Below are positions 23,440-34,154 of a DNA stretch of 64,000 bases, one piece after another. The DNA is taken from NCBI GenBank assembly GCA_030248215.1, contig JASANG010001690.1:18911-82910 (forward strand). Reading direction: 5' to 3'. Below the pieces are notes generated by a model. It searched no databases and was not told the origin of the DNA. It was given only the letters and a program-made list of their open reading frames with translations. A program made the translations under genes and the position numbers. Within the stretch, counting starts at the first letter, position 1. Every line of letters begins with the position of its first letter. This stretch comes from Enoplolaimus lenunculus. Lineage: Eukaryota; Nematoda; Enoplea; Enoplida; Thoracostomopsidae.

Positions 23440-24130
23440 ACATCCCTTACGGAAAGGTTATGTTGTCCAACAGATAACACTCCAGGATGACAGGCTTTCA
23501 AATGAAAAAGGTTTATTAAACTCGGTTCAGCGGTTCCTGAGATTTTTTCGGACGCACAGTCGGACGGACGGACATCTATCTTTCGACCGCTAAGTACACA
23601 CATTGAGATCGTTCACCCAAGATGCTATCGGCTCACCAACACCAGATCAGTTATCAAAGTCCGAAATCAAGGCGCGGATATCCGAAATCCACTCAACAAC
23701 GGTAGCAGTGGTCAAATCGAAACACCGCAATCAGGTGGTGCTGGGAGGGTACCCACCACCTCCAATCGACGTCTCAGAAATGAAACTGGACCGAGCCAAG
23801 CGTTCAAAGATAACACAATTACGATCGGGATACTCCTTCCTGCTGCACAGCTACCGGCACAGGATTGATGCAACAATCCCAGACAAATGTCCGAACTGCG
23901 GGTCTACACCACACAACACCATACATCTCTTCAACTGCAATGCAAAACCCACAACGCTGATACCCGAGGACCTATGGCGAAAACCGGTCGAGGTCGCTCA
24001 ACTTCTCGATCTATAACCGTTCTGCTGGACAACACTGACGGCCACGACAACAACAACAAGTACAAAATATAAAACGCTTCGCGTACCTCCGAACCTCACT
24101 CGCAGTTTCCTTCCGCTCAATAACACTGTT
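23440..24130 (+). repeat. R1 copy interrupted by the LINE
   Basis: The left part runs from about 23440 to 23598 (CAGCGGTTCCTGAGATTTT, GGACGGACGGACATC, TTTCGACCGC). The right part resumes at 24058 with AAGTACAAAATATAAAACGC. It is the reverse orientation of 1022-1640 and has the same order once the LINE is removed. Confidence 0.85.
23599..24057 (+). mobile_element. 5'-truncated non-LTR retrotransposon (jockey-like C-terminus)
   Basis: AAGTACA flanks both ends (23592-23598 and 24058-24064). The insert is the 3' end of a LINE: an open frame of about 135 residues to the stop at 24014-24016, with LRSGYSFLLHSYRHRID, the cysteine/histidine cluster CPNC...HLFNC, and DLWRKPVEVAQLL. This is the region after the reverse transcriptase domain in jockey/CR1-type elements. 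It ends in a short ACAACAACAAC tail. No endonuclease or RT core remains, so it is a dead 5'-truncated copy. The clade assignment is from memory of similar C-termini. Confidence 0.88.
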
Positions 24131-24541
24131 ATTTATCAATAAACCTTACATGATATCACTGTGACTTTTGTTTGAGATGACAGAACTAAGCATGTCAGGT
24201 GTCGCAGTTAATACGGGATCCTTATGGAAACAAAATGACAAGTTGCATGTATGAAATTGTGAAGGAATGTGGCTTTGGCAGGATATATCAGTATCAGGGC
24301 CGACTGGATATTAATTTATTTTTTCCGGAATTGTATATTAAGGGGATATTGCATGTAAATATGAGCACTGTTGAAAGTAATTAAGTCGTGCAAAAGTATG
24401 TGCACTCACTTTGGGCTAGTTCAATTTGGATTTGACCTAAGTTTCGCCGTGGGTCCGAGATTATAAAAAATTGTTTGAAACTTTCAGTATAGTCTTACTT
24501 ATATTTATCAATTAAATCGGTATTGGTACATAAAATCAGTT

Positions 24542-25229
24542 ATGGCAGGACATGCAAAAGTACAGAAAGTCATGGTTCAGCCGATCAATTTGATTTTTCG
24601 TTATCTCCAAAATCGACAAAAAGTACAGATTTGGCTTTACGAAAATGTCAATCTACGCATTAATGGCCACATCATTGGTTAGTGATCTTTTACCGTTTCA
24701 GACGTTGCATGAACATTGTTCAGTTTTATAACCAATTTAAATTGATCATAAGTGTTAAATCTATGTACCATTATCGGTGTCGGTAAAATCAGCGGCATAA
24801 TTTTCTGTAAGTTTTGGAGCGTACCTAACGCGAAAAATTACTTTACCATATGACTCCTTTTTATGCTTTTTGGTTCTGGGTTCTGCGAGGCGTTTTTAAT
24901 AGTGATTGTGAGGCACTAAAGCCGAGTTAGGGTTCTAAAAATTTCAATTGGCTTAGATGGGTCTGTGCAAGTAGCAGTTTTGAAAGATGTATCTCTTCAT
25001 AGTAAACTTAATATATATCACTGGGTTTTCTTACAATCGGTTCGACAGTACTGTGCATTTAAGTTATTTTTACAGTCAAAGTTTGCTCTTTTCAGGATTT
25101 GATGAATATATGAATGTTGTGCTAGACGACGCTGAAGAGTTTCATATCAAGACAAAAAATTCAAAGAAACTTGGGCGAATTCTGTTGAAAGGTGATAATA
25201 TTACATTGATACAAAGTCTTAGTTCATGA
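24542..25229 (+). CDS. SNRPE: Sm protein E, copy 1
   Basis: Exons 24542-24677 and 25096-25229 give 89 residues (human SmE: 92) with donor GTTAGT and acceptor TTTTCAG. The Sm fold is complete: [17 protein letters not shown] at the N-terminus, Sm1 with [15 protein letters not shown], and Sm2 with [16 protein letters not shown]. SmE joins SmD1-D2-F-G-B-D3 in the heptameric ring on U1, U2, U4 and U5 snRNAs. The intron interrupts the glycine codon just before FDEYMN. The second copy at 28760 has its intron at the same place. Either or both may be functional; nothing here is broken. Confidence 0.96.
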
Positions 25230-25365
25230 TTAACGTTACGTTATGCTTTATAGTTGTTCATGCTGCTGGTGCACGGGTAAAACTGACATCTTCAACGTAC
25301 ATACCGTTTTTGTGCATACAGAAGCGATCCTCAGCGCAATGCGAGGCGAAGATAAAAACAATCTT

Positions 25366-25836
25366 ATGCCCTATTCAGACGTGCAAGTTGTTGAATCAAA
25401 AACTTGCATATGCACTTGCATGTGCAAGTTTGGCTACCAAACAGCTTTGAACTTCTTGCAGCTACAAATTATTCACTGGAATTCGTGCTATTAAATTTAA
25501 TTCGCATATGTGAACGTAGTTGCAAGGCGTTTAATTTTTTGCACATACATTTTGATTGGCCATCTGGAAGACATGTTGTTGAGCTTCAGACTTTTTGAAT
25601 TTATTTAAGAAGACTGAATTAATTCAAATGTGAAACTTGTTTAATATTTTGCAGTCTACATACTGCTATAAGTAAAATTAATGCATGATCATTGGCTGAA
25701 TACATAATTTATAGCGGATGTTTTATATTGATTGCCATAGTTTTCAAACTATTCACAAAAACTTATTTCAAATTCATAATGAAAATGATGTTTCATTGCA
25801 AATATTTGCAGCTGCAAGAAGTACGTGTGAATAGGG
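25366..25836. mobile_element. TTGCAAG-rich TIR element, TTAA-type family
   Basis: The left end is CCCTATTCAGACGTGCAAGTT. The right end is its inverted partner, AAGTACGTGTGAATAGGG, followed by TTTAA. The body is rich in TTGCA and GCAAG motifs, as in 45832-46077. The target duplication is not clean here, so the family link rests on end and body similarity. It begins about 135 bp after the SNRPE copy 1 stop. Confidence 0.55.
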
Positions 25837-25967
25837 TTTAACTCGGATATCCTCGCAGACCAGAATGTTTTGGCGCATTTTTACGAAATCTATATGTAAT
25901 TTACTGAAAATTTATGTAGTGCGAGCTGATATTAATGACTTGCGTTCGTAAGCCATAATCTATTGGG

Positions 25968-26435
25968 TAGGCGGTGGCATTTTTCTATATTTACCCAGTA
26001 ATGCGGGGTTCACTTTATAACTGGGTCATCCCGCAACACGTGTTGTGCCTACTAAGTGGGTAGCATTTTGTCTGCATGTTAATCCGCCGTCTAATTAAAC
26101 TTGAATTGTCTGCTATATTGATGTTACTGTCACCGCGTATACCGCAATATATGATATTCGACATAGTATTGTCTGCTAGTATCATATGTAGGTTGCAACC
26201 GGAATTACAATTTACCGAAACCGGAATTTGAAAAAATTACCGGAAATGGAACCGGAAAATGAAAAATGCACGCCACTGAAAAATTCATTTTAATTTTATT
26301 TTTTGCAATATTATTGGTGAAATAACCCTTGCTGGAGATAGATATTCACTTTATCTGTTGTATTTTAGATTTTCATAATCCACAGAAGCGAAATCTATTT
26401 TCCATGGTTTATTTTCGGCGATTGCATTTCATTGT
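25968..26435 (+). repeat. Duplicated segment, copy 2 (carries complete hAT MITE)
   Basis: Partner of 20868-21345 in the same orientation. Only a few substitutions separate the copies over the first 300 bp; they diverge after about 26330. The hAT MITE inside is complete in this copy. Confidence 0.9.
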
Positions 26436-26597
26436 ATACTAATGAAATCTATTTAATTTTTATTGTCATTTTTAGTAAAATATCTTAATTTCCAGCGACA
26501 AAATTTTAATACCGGAATTTTTCATTCGGGTAAAAATTTACCGGAACCGGAAAGAGAAAAAATGCGGGAACTGGAACTTGATTCCGGTTGCACCCTG
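26189..26597 (+). mobile_element. hAT-type MITE with perfect 8-bp target duplication
   Basis: Element TAGGTTGCAACCGGAATTAC ... GATTCCGGTTGCACCCTG is flanked by ATCATATG at 26181-26188 and 26598-26605. The ends are inverted and the body is rich in ACCGGAA. Relatives lie at 18691 and 21089. Confidence 0.92.
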
Positions 26598-28086
26598 ATC
26601 ATATGATATGTTTCTGAGAATCTGCACACCTCAGGCAACGCAATCAAATTGTCCTATTGAATATCATACTAGAATTTGAATTTTGAATTTCTTGTATTTA
26701 GAAATATATTTAGAGAAAAATGAGACAAGAAGCAAAACATGGAAGCTAAATCAACGTCTGAAATCATTTACTACTTCATTTGGTCTTTTATTAGTGCATG
26801 CAAATTGTATTGACCTATATATATGTATAATATTACATCATTTGGTAGAATTTTGAAATATCATAACACGATATTCGCATAAATATCCCGTAGTAGCATT
26901 TGACATATGCGTCTTGTATACGAGCATCAATTGAGAGCATTTCTTTGTAAGTCAATATATCACAACAATTCGTGTTGACGTCGAATGAACATGGACAAAA
27001 CATGTTCCGCTCTGCCCCAGTTACAACGTGCATCTCGCATATGGGTGTTGTGTGACATAAAAAATTTATGTGCCGCGAGTTGACCGTCATTGCTTATGTT
27101 GCTAATTGTTTTTGTAGTAGGCGGCCGTATTTCTCTATACCTAGTAATATGGATGTCATGCGACTGCTATCCTGTTAGTGATATGGCGTTTGGTTTGTGT
27201 ATATTTTTTCTGCGTTGTCATTAATTCGCATCATGTATCATTAACACAACAAAGCAATTTCATACAATATAGCAAGCAACAGCTAACCTGAGTGGCATAT
27301 TGCCATGCAAGCAAATTTATAAAATTGCCTAAAGATAGAATTGTGGAAAAGCTTGTTATGGTATCTCAAGGGTTGATTTGGTGTGGCCTAACGGTAATGC
27401 TTCATTTTCAACAAGAAAATACTGCAGATAAATGTTTCATCTGTCGCGCGTGGCTTGCATATATAAATGTGGTCAGCAGTATTCCCGCATTGTTTGCGTA
27501 TTTTGTTATATTCCTCTTTGTAATATAGTAAAAGTTGCTTTATTTGTGTTTGCTGGTAGATCGTTTGGGATAGCAAAAGAGCTAGACCATCTCAACGTTA
27601 TAGTACCACGGGTGTAGCCAGTGTTTTGGAAAGGGTTTGCATGTTCTACAAAACTCTCCAATCCGAATTCAAACAGGGTTATTTTTCCGTAAAATTATGG
27701 CCGGAAAAAAAATTTTTTTGTCCGAGTGGGGTTTTTACGTTAATATTCCCTGGTTCCGTCAGATGTAACTATTGGCACAATAAAAGATGCAAGAAGGGTT
27801 GCGCTACACTTGACGTTCGTCACCGTGAGTCACCCGTACGACGCCGTCCGTCAACAAAATGTTCCGGCCCTCGTCTATATGTGGGCCGGGTTTTTTGGGT
27901 AAACGCGTGATTCTTGGGATGATGGAAAACGCCAAAAAATGCGAGTATGTTTACAAAGCTAGGTTATTCACATTGGTCCATCAGTCTATGAGAACTATCA
28001 ACATAATTAAAATGACAATTCTGTCAGACAATTGTACATGTATGCTTAATCTTTTAATTGACGTGAATTAATAGGTACCTGTCAGG

Positions 28087-28401
28087 AAGGGTACAACTGG
28101 AGGTTCGGCTTCGGCAGAAAATCGGGCTCTGGTACAATTTTTGCTGGAGGTTCCGGCAATTTCTCTTGTTTAGCGCGTATCGTTTTACTTTTGTCACAAT
28201 TTTCAGGAAATTAGCGTAAACCAAACAACAACATATTACAGATTTTGGCTAAAATTAACTAATTAACCCTTATTTTTACGAGCTAAGGCTAAAATTAACT
28301 AATTAACCCGTATTTTTACGACTTAATTTCGCCTCACCTCCGGCTCCGGCAAGTTTTGTTGACCTCTGGCTCCGGTATTTTTCACCTCCGGTTGCATCCT
28401 G
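28087..28401 (+). mobile_element. CAGGGTACAACCG family element
   Basis: Starts AAGGGTACAACTGGAGG and ends CACCTCCGGTTGCATCCTG, an inverted pair. It contains an internal tandem duplication of GGCTAAAATTAACTAATTAA at about 28240-28310. Confidence 0.65.
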
Positions 28402-28484
28402 CTGTCGGCCAATGTTACCCTAAACGCCGTCCCATTTTCCCGGGACAGAAATGTACCAGGAGTACATACAAAAAATATAATTGG

Positions 28485-28541
28485 GACAGATGAGACAGTT
28501 GGGACAAATGGGACAGTCGGGACAAATGGGTCAGTTGACAT
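28485..28541. repeat. GGGACAAATGGGACAGT short tandem repeat
   Basis: Four imperfect units of about 15 bp. It is complementary to the repeat at 13080-13170, and the upstream CCCGGGACAGAAATGTACC block matches the one near 12980. Confidence 0.8.
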
Positions 28542-28759
28542 TATATAATAAGCTTATAATACTGTTACGCCCCTGTTCTTTATATTGGCCGAACCCTTTA
28601 AGCAGCATCGTTATTGAGTTTATGTTTGTAGATTACTGAGTGGGAAAAACTAATATGGCCGTCTTAGCCACTGGGCTGGTTTATTCTTTTAATTCAGATG
28701 TTAAAACATCGCTAATAGTGTACACATTTTATTTTAAGTAGTATATTTATTTAATAAAT

Positions 28760-29348
28760 ATGACTGGATATGCAAAGGTGCAGAAAGTTATGGTGCAACC
28801 CATTAATTTAATTTTTCGTTATCTACAAAATCGACAACGTGTTCAAGTGTGGTTATACGAAAATGTCAACCTTCGGATTAATGGACATATTATAGGTACT
28901 TAATTTGTTTTATTTTATCTTCAACTCCTTCGGATTAATGGACACATTATAGGTACTTAATTTGTTTTATTTTAACTTCAACTCTCCCATGGTGTGTTAG
29001 AAGACCGATGAAAAACTGTGATTCCAATTAAAGTGCTTTCTCATTGTATTGTTTACATTGTTGCAAAATGCTCATTCAGTCTCAGAAATCCAAGAAAGTT
29101 ATATCACAAATGAGTGTAAGACCACTGATTATCGTCTAATAGTACTAAATGATATACCTACCGTTGGAAAACAATAGTCCCGTCAATTTTGAAGCACTTG
29201 TATATTCTATTTAGGATTTGATGAATACATGAACGTTGTATTGGATGACGCGGAAGAATTTCACATCAAAACGAGAAACGCGAAAAAACTGGGTAGAATT
29301 TTGCTCAAAGGCGACAATATTTCTTTAATACAAAGTGCTGCTTCGTGA
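28760..29348 (+). CDS. SNRPE: Sm protein E, copy 2
   Basis: Exons 28760-28895 and 29215-29348 give 89 residues. The protein differs from copy 1 at nine positions, mostly conservative (K/R, I/V, S/A, T/S), and keeps the whole Sm core ([25 protein letters not shown]). The DNA differs at many synonymous sites, so the pair is old enough for silent change yet still under protein-level constraint. Donor GTACTT is weaker than copy 1's. A 57-bp tandem duplication covers this splice site (28871-28984). It is on the same strand as copy 1, 4.2 kb away. It could be a functional paralogue or a very recently silenced gene; the intact frame favours the former. Confidence 0.95.
28871..28984 (+). repeat. 57-bp tandem duplication over the SNRPE copy 2 donor site
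   Basis: Two units of 57 bp, each starting CTTCGGATTAATGGACA and continuing through ATTATAGGTACTTAATTTG. The first is the end of exon 1 plus donor and early intron. The second repeats all of this inside the intron. Unit differences are few. Splicing from the second donor would retain GGT-ACT-TAA and stop early, so only the first gives a full Sm protein. Confidence 0.93.
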
Positions 29349-29822
29349 ACTATATTCGTTTAAATCTACATTGGATGCCAGGGTGTGTGCAACGGGCGGT
29401 AAAAAATGCCGAAGCGGAGGTAAACTTTCTCGGAGAAGGGCATAAAGCGATATTAGGTTGTTAAAATCTTTAGTTTGCTTATTTGAGCAAATATCTGTAA
29501 AGTGTTGTCAAAATCTTAAGCTTTGACTTTATGCTTTCGTATTTTTTGAGCAGTCGTAGTAATGATGAAAAAGTATGAATTGCCGTTTATGTAACGGCGG
29601 TCAAACGTAACATCTGAAATAGGTTTTTGGTTCGCACTGTAGAGAATAAATGCAAAGCCTTGATTAGAGCCAAAAGTTACTGAAAATTCTTGCTTTCTAC
29701 TTTAGCTTGTTCCAACGTTTGCCTGTTAAGATATCTTTACTAAATTGACGCAGAACATGGTTTATATGTCTGCAAAACAGTACTATGTGTTGTTCATTAT
29801 CATAATATCGCTCTTGTTTATA

Positions 29823-30040
29823 CACTACAAAAAAGGATGAGTCAAATTGTCTCTCTCCGAAATAGGCTTTTCCGAACTACACAAACTGAGTCAAAATTCG
29901 ACTCCGCCAGAGTGAAGTTCGGCTCACTGAGCAGATCGGGTAAGTCGAATTTGACTCTGGCGGAGTCGAATTTGACTCAGTTTGCGTAATCCGGAAAAGC
30001 GTATTTCGGAGAGTCCATTTGACTCACCATTTTTTGCAGG
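29823..30040. mobile_element. Tc1/mariner-type MITE with TA target duplication, copy A
   Basis: Almost entirely one long inverted repeat. It starts CACTACAAAAAAGGATGAGTC and ends GACTCACCATTTTTTGCAGG, with inner arms ACTCCGCCAGAGT / ACTCTGGCGGAGT. TA flanks both sides (29821-29822, 30041-30042). Family of the element at 31300. No coding capacity. Confidence 0.85.
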
Positions 30041-30936
30041 TACTGTTGATTGTTTTGTTTTGATCTCATTTTATTGTGCATTCACAGTTGACTGAAACCG
30101 ACTGAGCTGGTGTGTTGCTGAAACACAATTCAACTTTTGTCCGTCAAACTGCAATATATTACTGTTCCGGCCGGAATTCCTGCAGAAATTTAATTCCTGT
30201 TCCTGCACTCAAAAATGCAGGAACCGGATATGTTTACGGTTGTGTCCAATTATTCAGAACCATTTAAATATCGGAAACTTTGTTTTTGAAAAATTTTTAT
30301 TTCGAAATGAGTGCTTTTTCAGTTTAGTACAACTTTGTTATAATAAACAGAATTGTTTTCGCCAAACTTAATGATGAAATAGGAGAAAATTCGCTTAAGT
30401 TTGGGCAGTTATCTGAAAAGTCCAAAATGAATTTGGTGATGAAGATTGTTTTAAATTCCGGCTCCTATTCCGTTTCCGGTCAAAACATTGAGTTCCTGTT
30501 CAGTAAAACATAGTTCCTTTTTGAACCCTGATGCATATATGTTGGCTTGCTATTAGTTTCGTTTGATCTCCGTAATGTAAAATATATATACGTTTACGAT
30601 ATTAAGGAAACATTGTGCAATTCCAAGCCCAACAGGATAATTGAACCGTTTCTTAAATCGGTATTTTCTCTGAACAATTTAGCTTATGAATACTATCATG
30701 ATGTATTGTGTATTGTTCTTTAACAGTAAACTGCGTAAAAGTTCGTGTTTTGTGGATGTTTATTTCCCATGCTCAAATACGTGAAGCACGGGCTTAACAG
30801 TGTAGCAACTTAAACATGCACTTCTGTGAATTGTTCTTGCGACCCGTTTATTTCGTTATTTGTATCCCTGATTATGGCTGTAAACAAGATTTTTAGCCCG
30901 CAGGCTTGTGTCATCTGTTTTCACGTGTTTTATCTT

Positions 30937-31065
30937 GGCCAATGTTCTTTGAGGGGACTAACAGTAGATTAAGCGTATTTCTAAGCTTAAGCAAATAATC
31001 TAGAATATAAACCTGCTATTTTAATAACTAACACGAAAGCTGGACACCCTTAAAGTAACCTGGGC
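30937..31065. mobile_element. T1 element, near-complete short copy
   Basis: Runs from GGCCAATGTTCTTTGAGGGG through AACAGTAGATTAAGCGTATT and CTAAGCTTAAGC to CCCTTAAAGTAACCTGGGC. Same order as 3014-3203 with fewer TTAGGC-like units. Confidence 0.75.
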
Positions 31066-31299
31066 GTTTATCTTTATAGGCTGCTATCTGGCACCTGATT
31101 CTTAAGGTCATATTTTACGCAACCTTTGGGAGCCGTGGGTTTCACGATGATATTTTTGTGCAGATGTGCGACACCTTTTCTTATGATGATATTCGCAGAC
31201 CTGCGGCGTCTGTTTCCCATTATGATTCTGCCGGAGCGAGAGGTCAATTTTCTGCCGGATCCGGAGGCAGATCTCTGGTCGGATTTTGTTACTTGCTTA

Positions 31300-31473
31300 C
31301 ACTGCAAAAAATGTAGAGTCAAATTGACTGCCTACTAAATATGCTTTAGTCAAACGCGCGATTCAGTGAATCGAATGTGACTGGTGGAGTCGAATTTTGA
31401 CTCAATTTGTGAAGTTCCGATATATAAGCCTATTTCGGAGAGAGTCAATTTGACTCACCATTTTTTTGCAATG
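31300..31473. mobile_element. Tc1/mariner-type MITE with TA target duplication, copy B
   Basis: Starts CACTGCAAAAAATGTAGAGTC, ends GACTCACCATTTTTTTGCAATG, and is flanked by TA (31298-31299, 31474-31475). Shares ends and inner motifs (GGAGTCGAATTTTGACTC) with 29823-30040. It lies about 225 bp upstream of the ANAPC13 start codon. Confidence 0.85.
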
Positions 31474-31698
31474 TATGTAAACAACGCGAAATGTTGAGTA
31501 GAATTTTTAGATTCATAGTTCATTGTTGCAGCTGTTTCTAGTATTCGGCTCAGGCTGCACCTTGTTGCCAAAACTGTAAACATGTAACTTTTTGTATATA
31601 TTTTGATCACCTCTAATTTCAGTACTAAAGTTCTAAAACTATTTAGGTTTGTATTGATTTCATGTTAACCGTGAGTTTTGTACTCGTGGTTGATTAAA

Positions 31699-32575
31699 AT
31701 GGCTGGCAGAGGTATGCATCCGTTGTTACGGCAAGAACATTTTGTACGACTTATTGATGACGAATGGCGCTCCGACAAACTTCCAAATGAAGATGTTCCG
31801 GTTCCGGCGGACGAAATGCCTGATACAGACGCTGATAATGGTGCAGGTGGAGCAACCGTAGGTTATTCCGCTTATTGCTACATTTGCGTATAGTTTTTTG
31901 TATCGGTTAAATAAATACTTGATCGAAGAATGTACTAAGTTTTAACTTAGTAGCGTTTTGTCACGAATTTTAGAAGACATGCTGAGATATACGTGTACTG
32001 CACTATACCGTAGTGCGTATTAGGGTGTAGTTGAGTATCGGAACCGGATATTATGCGGATATAGTGTCTAAACTTGTACATTGTTTGAAGCATTTGAGTC
32101 GTGCAAATTTTGTGATTACTGAATTAAAATTAATTTCACCTTCAATTTCTCATTTTACTTCAGTGTATCAAAGTTTTACGTTCTTGACTTGTCCAGTAAT
32201 AAATGCAATCGTAGCAAGATGTTAAAGACGCTCACTCTTGTAAAAATCAGTTTTATGAAATCCAGTACCGCCACCTTAAATATCAGGTATCTGGTAGAGT
32301 TATACCTAATGCCAGAACCGGATACGTAATATATCGGTTGCTGGCTGGATATTAAACCGGATCTGGATATGCGGTCCCACTCTACCCTGGTGCCCTGGTA
32401 CGTATATAATTTCACTGTTATGTAATAACGCCGTTGTTTCGCAAGCTAAATTTGTGTGATTTTTTAGGAAACTTTGAAAGATATTGAGTCACGGTGGACA
32501 CATCTCGGGTTACATCGTATTGATCGTGGTCAAGTTTTATCTCAAACTGTTGAAAATCATGTTCAACAGACATAA
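31699..32575 (+). CDS. ANAPC13: Anaphase-promoting complex subunit 13
   Basis: Exons 31699-31857 (donor GTAGGT) and 32468-32575 (acceptor TTTTTTAG) join in phase 0 to 88 residues; human APC13 has 74. The diagnostic block RLIDDEWRSDKLPNEDVPVP corresponds to human LDLIDDAWREDKLPYEDVAIP. The second exon carries IESRWTHLGL, matching the family's MKWTDLALQYL. APC13 is a small subunit that stabilises TPR subunits in the anaphase-promoting complex, the ubiquitin ligase for mitotic exit. The C-terminus is longer than in human by roughly a dozen residues. The ATG at 31699 was chosen because it starts the frame cleanly; an in-frame ATG five codons later is possible. Confidence 0.92.
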
Positions 32576-33275
32576 ATGTGAAGAATTCGTTTCGAACTGA
32601 TACTTACAACTTTAATACAACGTCATGGGATTAATTAATCGTTGGTCATTGAATTGTTTACCATCCGTTGAATTTGATGACAGCGAAATGAATTTGATTA
32701 TGCTTCGGTTTGCAGTATCTGAAGTTTTTTATGTATCCTGTAGTTGACCCGAATGAGAAAGATTAATATTTGTTTTGTTTCTCCAGAGGGTGTTACGGGC
32801 TGTTACTTATTTTTAATTCATCCAACGTTAGCTGGACCCAACTCCCTTGTTTGAAATGTTTTTATATTTTTTCCTTTGCTTGACTGGCTTGCTAAAAAGA
32901 TCGCAGTGACCGTTAGTCTTTTTCTGGAAAACTTAATGCGGGTTTTCTGTGTGTACATAATATATATGTTATATATTAAAGCATTTATAGCAGTCTAGGC
33001 CATTTTTTAACTTTGGCCGCGTTTTTAGACCCTAATTAGGACTTATGGACTCTATCCACTAACGGACTTTAATTAGAGCTAAGAGCTACTATTGATTGGG
33101 CTCAAAAACGGCCTCCTATTGTTCCCACTTGTTCGGACAGCATTCGAAATTACGGTGTTGCGAAACACATGATTGGTTATATTCGTTCGAATTGTTCAAC
33201 TTTGTTAAGGTTGTGCTTTGCCCAATTCATGATTTGTAGTATTTGTTCGAATTTATCGATATCCAAGATCTTTAT

Positions 33276-33364
33276 GGCCCATGTTAGTTTTAGGGCCGTC
33301 CCGGTTTGGCTGAGGAATATATACGCTTAATCTACTGTTACAGCCCTAAAAGTAACATTGGCCG
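33276..33364. mobile_element. T1 element, short copy
   Basis: GGCCCATGTTAGTTTTAGGG at the left and CCCTAAAAGTAACATTGGCC at the right are inverted, with ACGCTTAATCTACTGTTAC between them. Only about 89 bp remain. Confidence 0.75.
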
Positions 33365-33525
33365 TCTTTATTGTGATTGCGAAATTTTTTTGGTGACAAT
33401 CGTGCAAGTTTTGCGCGTTTAAGGAAGCGAGTAAATTTTCATCTGTGGTGTTGCATTTCGTAAAACTTCAAGTATAGCTTATATATCATCTGTAGAGCCG
33501 TGTAGCAATTAGCAATAACGTTTGT

Positions 33526-33872
33526 GCCAGGGTACAACCGCAGGTCTGCCTCCGGCTCCGGCAGAAAATTGGCCTCCGGCTCCGGTACAATTTTTGCCGG
33601 CGGTTCCGGCAATTTCGGTAGTAAAACTTTACATAATTTTGCAAAATTTATCTGTTTAGCGCGTATCGTTTTACTTTTGTCACAATTTTCAGAAAAAATT
33701 TTCGAAATTTCGCTATGAACTTAGCGTAAAACCAAACCACAACATATTGCAGATATTGGCTACAATTAACTAATTAACCATCATTTTTACTACCTAATTT
33801 CGCCTCACCTCCGGCTCCGGCAAGTTTCGTTGACCTCCGGCTCCGGTATTTTTTACCTCTGGTTGCATCGTG
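33526..33872 (+). mobile_element. CAGGGTACAACCG family element with flanking 25-bp duplication
   Basis: Runs from CAGGGTACAACCGCAGG to CCTCTGGTTGCATCGTG. The 25-bp sequence beginning GCCGTGTAGCAATTAGC occurs just before it (33496-33520) and its near-copy just after it (about 33873-33897). That is longer than a normal DNA-transposon target duplication. Confidence 0.7.
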
Positions 33873-34016
33873 CCGTGTAGCAATTAGCAATAACGTCTAC
33901 GCAGTCTCCCGTTGAATGCTGCAACACTAGCGAGCAAATGGACTAAAAAAGTTGGCTACATAGCAGACAGATTGTTAACACTGCAAATTTAGAATCATTT
34001 TTGCTGCCTAATGTTG

Positions 34017-34154
34017 AGCCAATTGTTACTTTTAGGGCCGTTCCGGTTTCTGGTGGGTTTGTAAAATAGTGCTTACATTCTAGACTACATTTTTTGCTTA
34101 GGTTTAGGCTTCGGAATACGCTCAGTCTATCGTTACAGCTTTAAAAGTAACGGC
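34017..34154. mobile_element. T1 element, adjacent pair (left)
   Basis: AGCCAATTGTTACTTTTAGGG start, GCTTAGGTTTAGGCTTCGG core, TTTAAAAGTAACGGCC end. Abuts the copy at 34151. Confidence 0.7.

Larger units (their letters stand above)
20461..24541. other. Gene-free stretch between RFC5 and the first SNRPE
   Basis: Contains the duplicated segment at 20868, a separate CCGGTT-rich hAT-like fragment at about 21363-21560, pieces of R1 and the LINE fragment. The reading frame at 21876-22190 and the overlapping ones at 22383-22809 show no recognisable domain or splice context and I do not call them genes. Confidence 0.6.
26606..28759. other. Gene-free stretch between the SNRPE copies
   Basis: Frames of 60-95 residues occur but none has a recognisable domain or fits a splice model. 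Contents: the third GTAGGCGG segment near 27117, a CCGTCCGTC-rich block at 27778-27860 resembling the Harbinger-type MITE at 55821, the CAGGGTACAACCG family copy at 28087, and the GGGACA repeat at 28485-28541. Confidence 0.55.
29349..31698. other. Gene-free stretch between SNRPE copy 2 and ANAPC13
   Basis: Holds two TA-flanked MITEs (29823 and 31300), a T1 element (30937), and an inverted CCGG-rich family fragment at about 31097-31290 (CTGCCGGATCCGGAGG). I see no other structure. Confidence 0.6.
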
